Below are positions 61,750 through 64,000 of a stretch of DNA of 64,000 nucleotides, piece after piece; position 1 is the first letter of the stretch; each line of letters opens with the position of its first letter. The stretch spans positions 62,001 to 126,000 of the forward strand of contig JAMPXP010000007.1 in assembly GCA_023701135.1 (NCBI GenBank), given 5' to 3'. The stretch comes from Desulfobacula sp. Lineage in GTDB: Bacteria > Desulfobacterota > Desulfobacteria > Desulfobacterales > Desulfobacteraceae. Below the pieces are notes generated by a model that was given only the letters and a program-made list of their open reading frames with translations, had not been told where the DNA came from and made no database searches. The position numbers and the translations under genes are program-made.

Positions 61750-61778
61750 AAAATAGTATCTTTTTATAATTGTGTCAA
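61750..61778 (-). promoter_or_regulatory. Promoter of tRNA-Ser / dnaX unit
   Basis: Minus strand TTGACA (61778-61773), 17-base spacer, TATTTT (61755-61750), about 20 bases before the tRNA. The -35 box overlaps the stop codon of the upstream methyltransferase gene. Confidence 0.65.
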
Positions 61779-62527
61779 GATCTAAACAGGGAAAGATATT
61801 CTTTGGTAAATTTATTCTCCGGGGTATAGATACAAAGGGGGGAGCATAGAGAACATTGTGAGCTGGAGTTTTTCACGGCTCGGACAATGATGCGCCTTGC
61901 TTTTGTGCCGGGCTTGATATGAATGGGCCGCATCAATTCAGGATAAAAATGATGCCGGGCCAGGGCTTCGGATAGGTCCTGTAGCCGATCAAAGGGGAAA
62001 ATAACGAAAAAAAGCCCCTGGTCTCTGATCAGGCGGCTTGAACATTCAACCAACGCGTCAATGCTGAGGGCGGTTTCATGTCGGGCCATGGCTTTTTGGG
62101 GATCAGGATTTATCCTGCCGGTGCCGATTTCCTTATAGGGAGGATTGGAAACAATGATATCAATCCCGGTGCCTGTTCTGTTCCATTGAAGGGTTCTGAT
62201 ATCCTTATGAAGAACATGGATCGTTTTTTCAAAACCGTTGGCAAGAATGTTTTTTCTGGCGAAATCAAACAATTCTTCCTGGATCTCAATGCCTGTAATT
62301 TTCAGATCTGGATATCTCCGGGCCAGGAGAAGAGAGATGATTCCGCACCCGCATCCCAGATCCATAACGGCTTCATTGCCTTTTGGGCGGATATGGGCGG
62401 CAAGAATCAGTGAGTCCAGGGAAAAACGATACCCTTTTTCCGGTTGGGAGATGTTGAGCTGATGAACGTCATCAACCGAGAATTTTTCCAATTTTAAACC
62501 TGATTTTTTTGACCAGGGGTTGGTCAA
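61775..62527 (-). CDS. TrmN6 (YfiC)-like methyltransferase
   Basis: 250 aa Rossmann methyltransferase. AdoMet motif I MDLGCGCGIISLLLA (~56), acidic loop ITGIEIQ, and NPPY (DIIVSNPPYKEIG, ~132) for an N6-adenine or similar amino-group target. Closest to tRNA1(Val) adenine-37 N6-methyltransferase; an N5-glutamine target is less likely without a PrmC-type N-domain. Its first 18 codons overlap the DUF721 gene's end, so a TTG at 62491 (just past the DUF721 region) is a possible alternative start. Confidence 0.85.
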   Translation of the reverse strand: MTNPWSKKSGLKLEKFSVDDVHQLNISQPEKGYRFSLDSLILAAHIRPKGNEAVMDLGCGCGIISLLLARRYPDLKITGIEIQEELFDFARKNILANGFEKTIHVLHKDIRTLQWNRTGTGIDIIVSNPPYKEIGTGRINPDPQKAMARHETALSIDALVECSSRLIRDQGLFFVIFPFDRLQDLSEALARHHFYPELMRPIHIKPGTKARRIIVRAVKNSSSQCSLCSPLCIYTPENKFTKEYLSLFRS

Positions 62528-62813
62528 GGTGATGGTTGATATTCAGGATCATTTCTTTTTCAAGAAATGTGAGCTGATGAATCCATGTCGAACTTGATAC
62601 ATTCACGATGAGGATGCCATCCTTGAAGGAATCGGGTTTGGCATTCATGGCAATGGGTTTGCCCACAGCAGCTTCCCAGATATCCCAGATCCGCATCATC
62701 CATGTGTCCTGGGTCGGTCTGAATTTTACCAGCGCTGAGTTTAAAATATCACTGATATGAATCAGGTTGCTTTTATTTTTTTTGTCCAATTTGAATATAT
62801 CCTTGATCACCAT
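62472..62813 (-). CDS. DUF721/DciA-like protein
   Basis: 113 aa. Central WEAAVGKPIAMNAKPDSFKDG and LIVNVSSSTWIHQLTFLEKE are the DUF721 (DciA) signature, followed by a basic tail (KKIRFKIGKILG). DciA is the DnaB-helicase loader in bacteria lacking DnaC/DnaI; members can also be short and of unknown role. Overlaps the methyltransferase start by 56 bases. Confidence 0.8.
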   Translation of the reverse strand: MVIKDIFKLDKKNKSNLIHISDILNSALVKFRPTQDTWMMRIWDIWEAAVGKPIAMNAKPDSFKDGILIVNVSSSTWIHQLTFLEKEMILNINHHLDQPLVKKIRFKIGKILG

Positions 62814-63000
62814 GAGACCGTTTATTCCATATCATAGAATTCCCTTGGGATATACCAAAAAATACAGGGCTGATCCCTTTCAGAAATTTTTAACGCTGGG
62901 CGGATTCCAAAAAAATATTGCCTTTTGGGGTTGATCCATATAAATATGACTGTATTTCAAGCGCTATACTTTAAAGAAATCAAGAAACAGGATATTATTT

Positions 63001-64000
63001 ATGAATTGGGATTGGGATAAATTAAGGGAAAACCAGCAGAAATACGAGAGCAAAAAAGAAGGCGGCGGAATGGGAATGCCTAAGCCACCCCAGATGGATG
63101 AACTGGTGGAGCGGTTCAGAAATCTTAAGAAATCAGGCATCGTCCCCATTGCTCTTTTGATTCTGGTCGCCCTTTTGGCTGTTTCAAGTGTGTTTACGAT
63201 TGCAACCGATGAGGTCGGGGTTATTCAGCGATTTGGGAAGTATAACAGGACGGCCCAGCCTGGATTGAATTTTAAATTTCCGACCGGGATTGAAAAAATC
63301 ACAAAAGTTAAGGTGAAAAGGGTATACCAGGAAGAATTCGGGCTTGATACGGAGAAGACGACGGCCAACTACAGACCGGGAAATGAAAGCGCTTCCCAGG
63401 AAACGCCCCTGATGCTGACCGGGGATCTGAATGTTGCAGTGGTCCCCTGGATTGTTCAATACAGAATTTCAAACCCCCTGGATTATCTGTTTAAAATCAA
63501 GGATGTCACGGCCATTTTGCGTGATATGTCAGAAGCTACCATGAGAACCGTCGTAGGGGATCGAAGCATCAATGAGGTCATCAGTAAACGGGAGGAAATC
63601 GCTCTTGCGGCAAGGGAGATCCTTCAAAAGGAAATGGACCGGGCTCAGTCCGGCATTGCCATCAATACGATTGAGCTTAAAAAGACCAATGTTCCTGATC
63701 CGGTTCAACCCTCCTTTAATGAGGTAAATCAGGCCACCCAGGAAAAAGAACAAACCATCTATAAAGCAAGGGAAGAATATAATAAGGCAGTCCCGTTGGC
63801 CCGGGGTGAAGCGAGACGGGTGATAAAGGATGCTGAAGGGTATGCCATTGACAGAGTTAATCGGGCCAAGGGCGATGCCGATAAATATACGGCTATTTTC
63901 CAGGAATATTTAAAAGCCAAGGATATCACGAAAAAGCGGCTCTATCTGGAAGCAATGCTGGAGGTTTACCCAAAACTCGGGACAAAATATATTATTGATT
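63001..64000 (+). CDS. hflK: HflK, membrane protease modulator (3' end outside window)
   Basis: ATG at 63001 with AGGA 8 bases upstream; 333 codons are in the window with no stop. Cytosolic N-terminus with Gly-Met-rich segment (GGGMGMPKPPQM), one membrane helix (~46-66, IVPIALLILVALLAVSSVF), then the SPFH/band-7 domain (EVGVIQRFGKY, QPGLNFKFP, VQYRISNPLDYLF) and the coiled-coil region with ARGEARRVIKDAEGYA. Forms with HflC the cage around FtsH. The hflC gene is expected just beyond the window. Upstream 62814-63000 shows no other feature. Confidence 0.95.
   Translation, partial: MNWDWDKLRENQQKYESKKEGGGMGMPKPPQMDELVERFRNLKKSGIVPIALLILVALLAVSSVFTIATDEVGVIQRFGKYNRTAQPGLNFKFPTGIEKITKVKVKRVYQEEFGLDTEKTTANYRPGNESASQETPLMLTGDLNVAVVPWIVQYRISNPLDYLFKIKDVTAILRDMSEATMRTVVGDRSINEVISKREEIALAAREILQKEMDRAQSGIAINTIELKKTNVPDPVQPSFNEVNQATQEKEQTIYKAREEYNKAVPLARGEARRVIKDAEGYAIDRVNRAKGDADKYTAIFQEYLKAKDITKKRLYLEAMLEVYPKLGTKYIID

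Overview
The window looks like a chromosomal segment of an anaerobic Gram-negative bacterium, most likely a Desulfobacterota (Desulfobacterales-type) fatty- or aromatic-acid oxidiser. This is an inference from the gene mix: a full acyl-CoA oxidation set with a TRAP uptake system, an archaemetzincin, 'two-CW' and GcvH-like Cys-rich proteins, a YkgJ protein, LptD and flagellar stator genes. No sulfate-reduction marker gene lies in the window, so sulfate respiration is not shown. No IS element, prophage or CRISPR array is visible.

1-13 kb is a catabolic block on the + strand: the end of a molybdopterin oxidoreductase, a short Fe-S partner, a dienoyl-CoA-reductase-like flavoenzyme, then acyl-CoA ligase, acyl-CoA dehydrogenase, a TRAP transporter (dctP-like, dctQ-like, dctM-like), a 3-hydroxyacyl-CoA dehydrogenase/enoyl-CoA hydratase fusion in unusual domain order, and a thiolase. 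It ends at a strong hairpin facing a TetR-type regulator. The 9-bp core AACGCTTGT occurs both before the ligase and before tetR, which suggests one autoregulated regulon.

13.8-24 kb is redox and stress related. An Lrp-type regulator faces a CBS / HPP / hemerythrin / protein-kinase operon. A polyferredoxin / MetE-like / glutamine-amidotransferase operon runs the other way. Each of these two operons is preceded by the same 14-bp FNR/CRP-type palindrome in the same orientation. A PerR-like Fur-family gene and katG follow, each with a TGATAA...GTTTATCA box, and the unit ends in a textbook terminator.

24-34 kb is accessory: a non-flagellar MotA/MotB-like pair with its own promoter, a degenerate HsdR-N-like protein and a CooC-like ATPase; an AT-rich orphan resembling proteasome-type Ntn hydrolases; then a signalling island of an NtrC-type regulator, an archaemetzincin, two tandem Cys-rich GcvH-like proteins without the lipoyl lysine and behind a possible sigma-54 promoter, and a PAS histidine kinase. 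A broken copy of part of the regulator gene lies about 8 kb upstream.

34-64 kb is mostly housekeeping with odd members: an oversized GlmS-like protein (1233 aa), a PBP transpeptidase, metG, a RicT-like PSP1 protein, holB, an HU/IHF gene, a NusG/RfaH-like protein, lptD, a cysteine synthase fused to a CysRS-like domain that lacks HIGH and KMSKS, a ferredoxin, a DMT permease, a cold-shock gene, a PilB/GspE ATPase, a LysM protein, an HD-domain / degenerate REC-HD-GYP / motA / motB / PilZ operon, then tRNA-Ser(GGA)-dnaX-ybaB-recR-ykgJ (dnaX carries a probable frameshift site), a TrmN6-like methyltransferase with a DUF721 gene, and the start of hflK.
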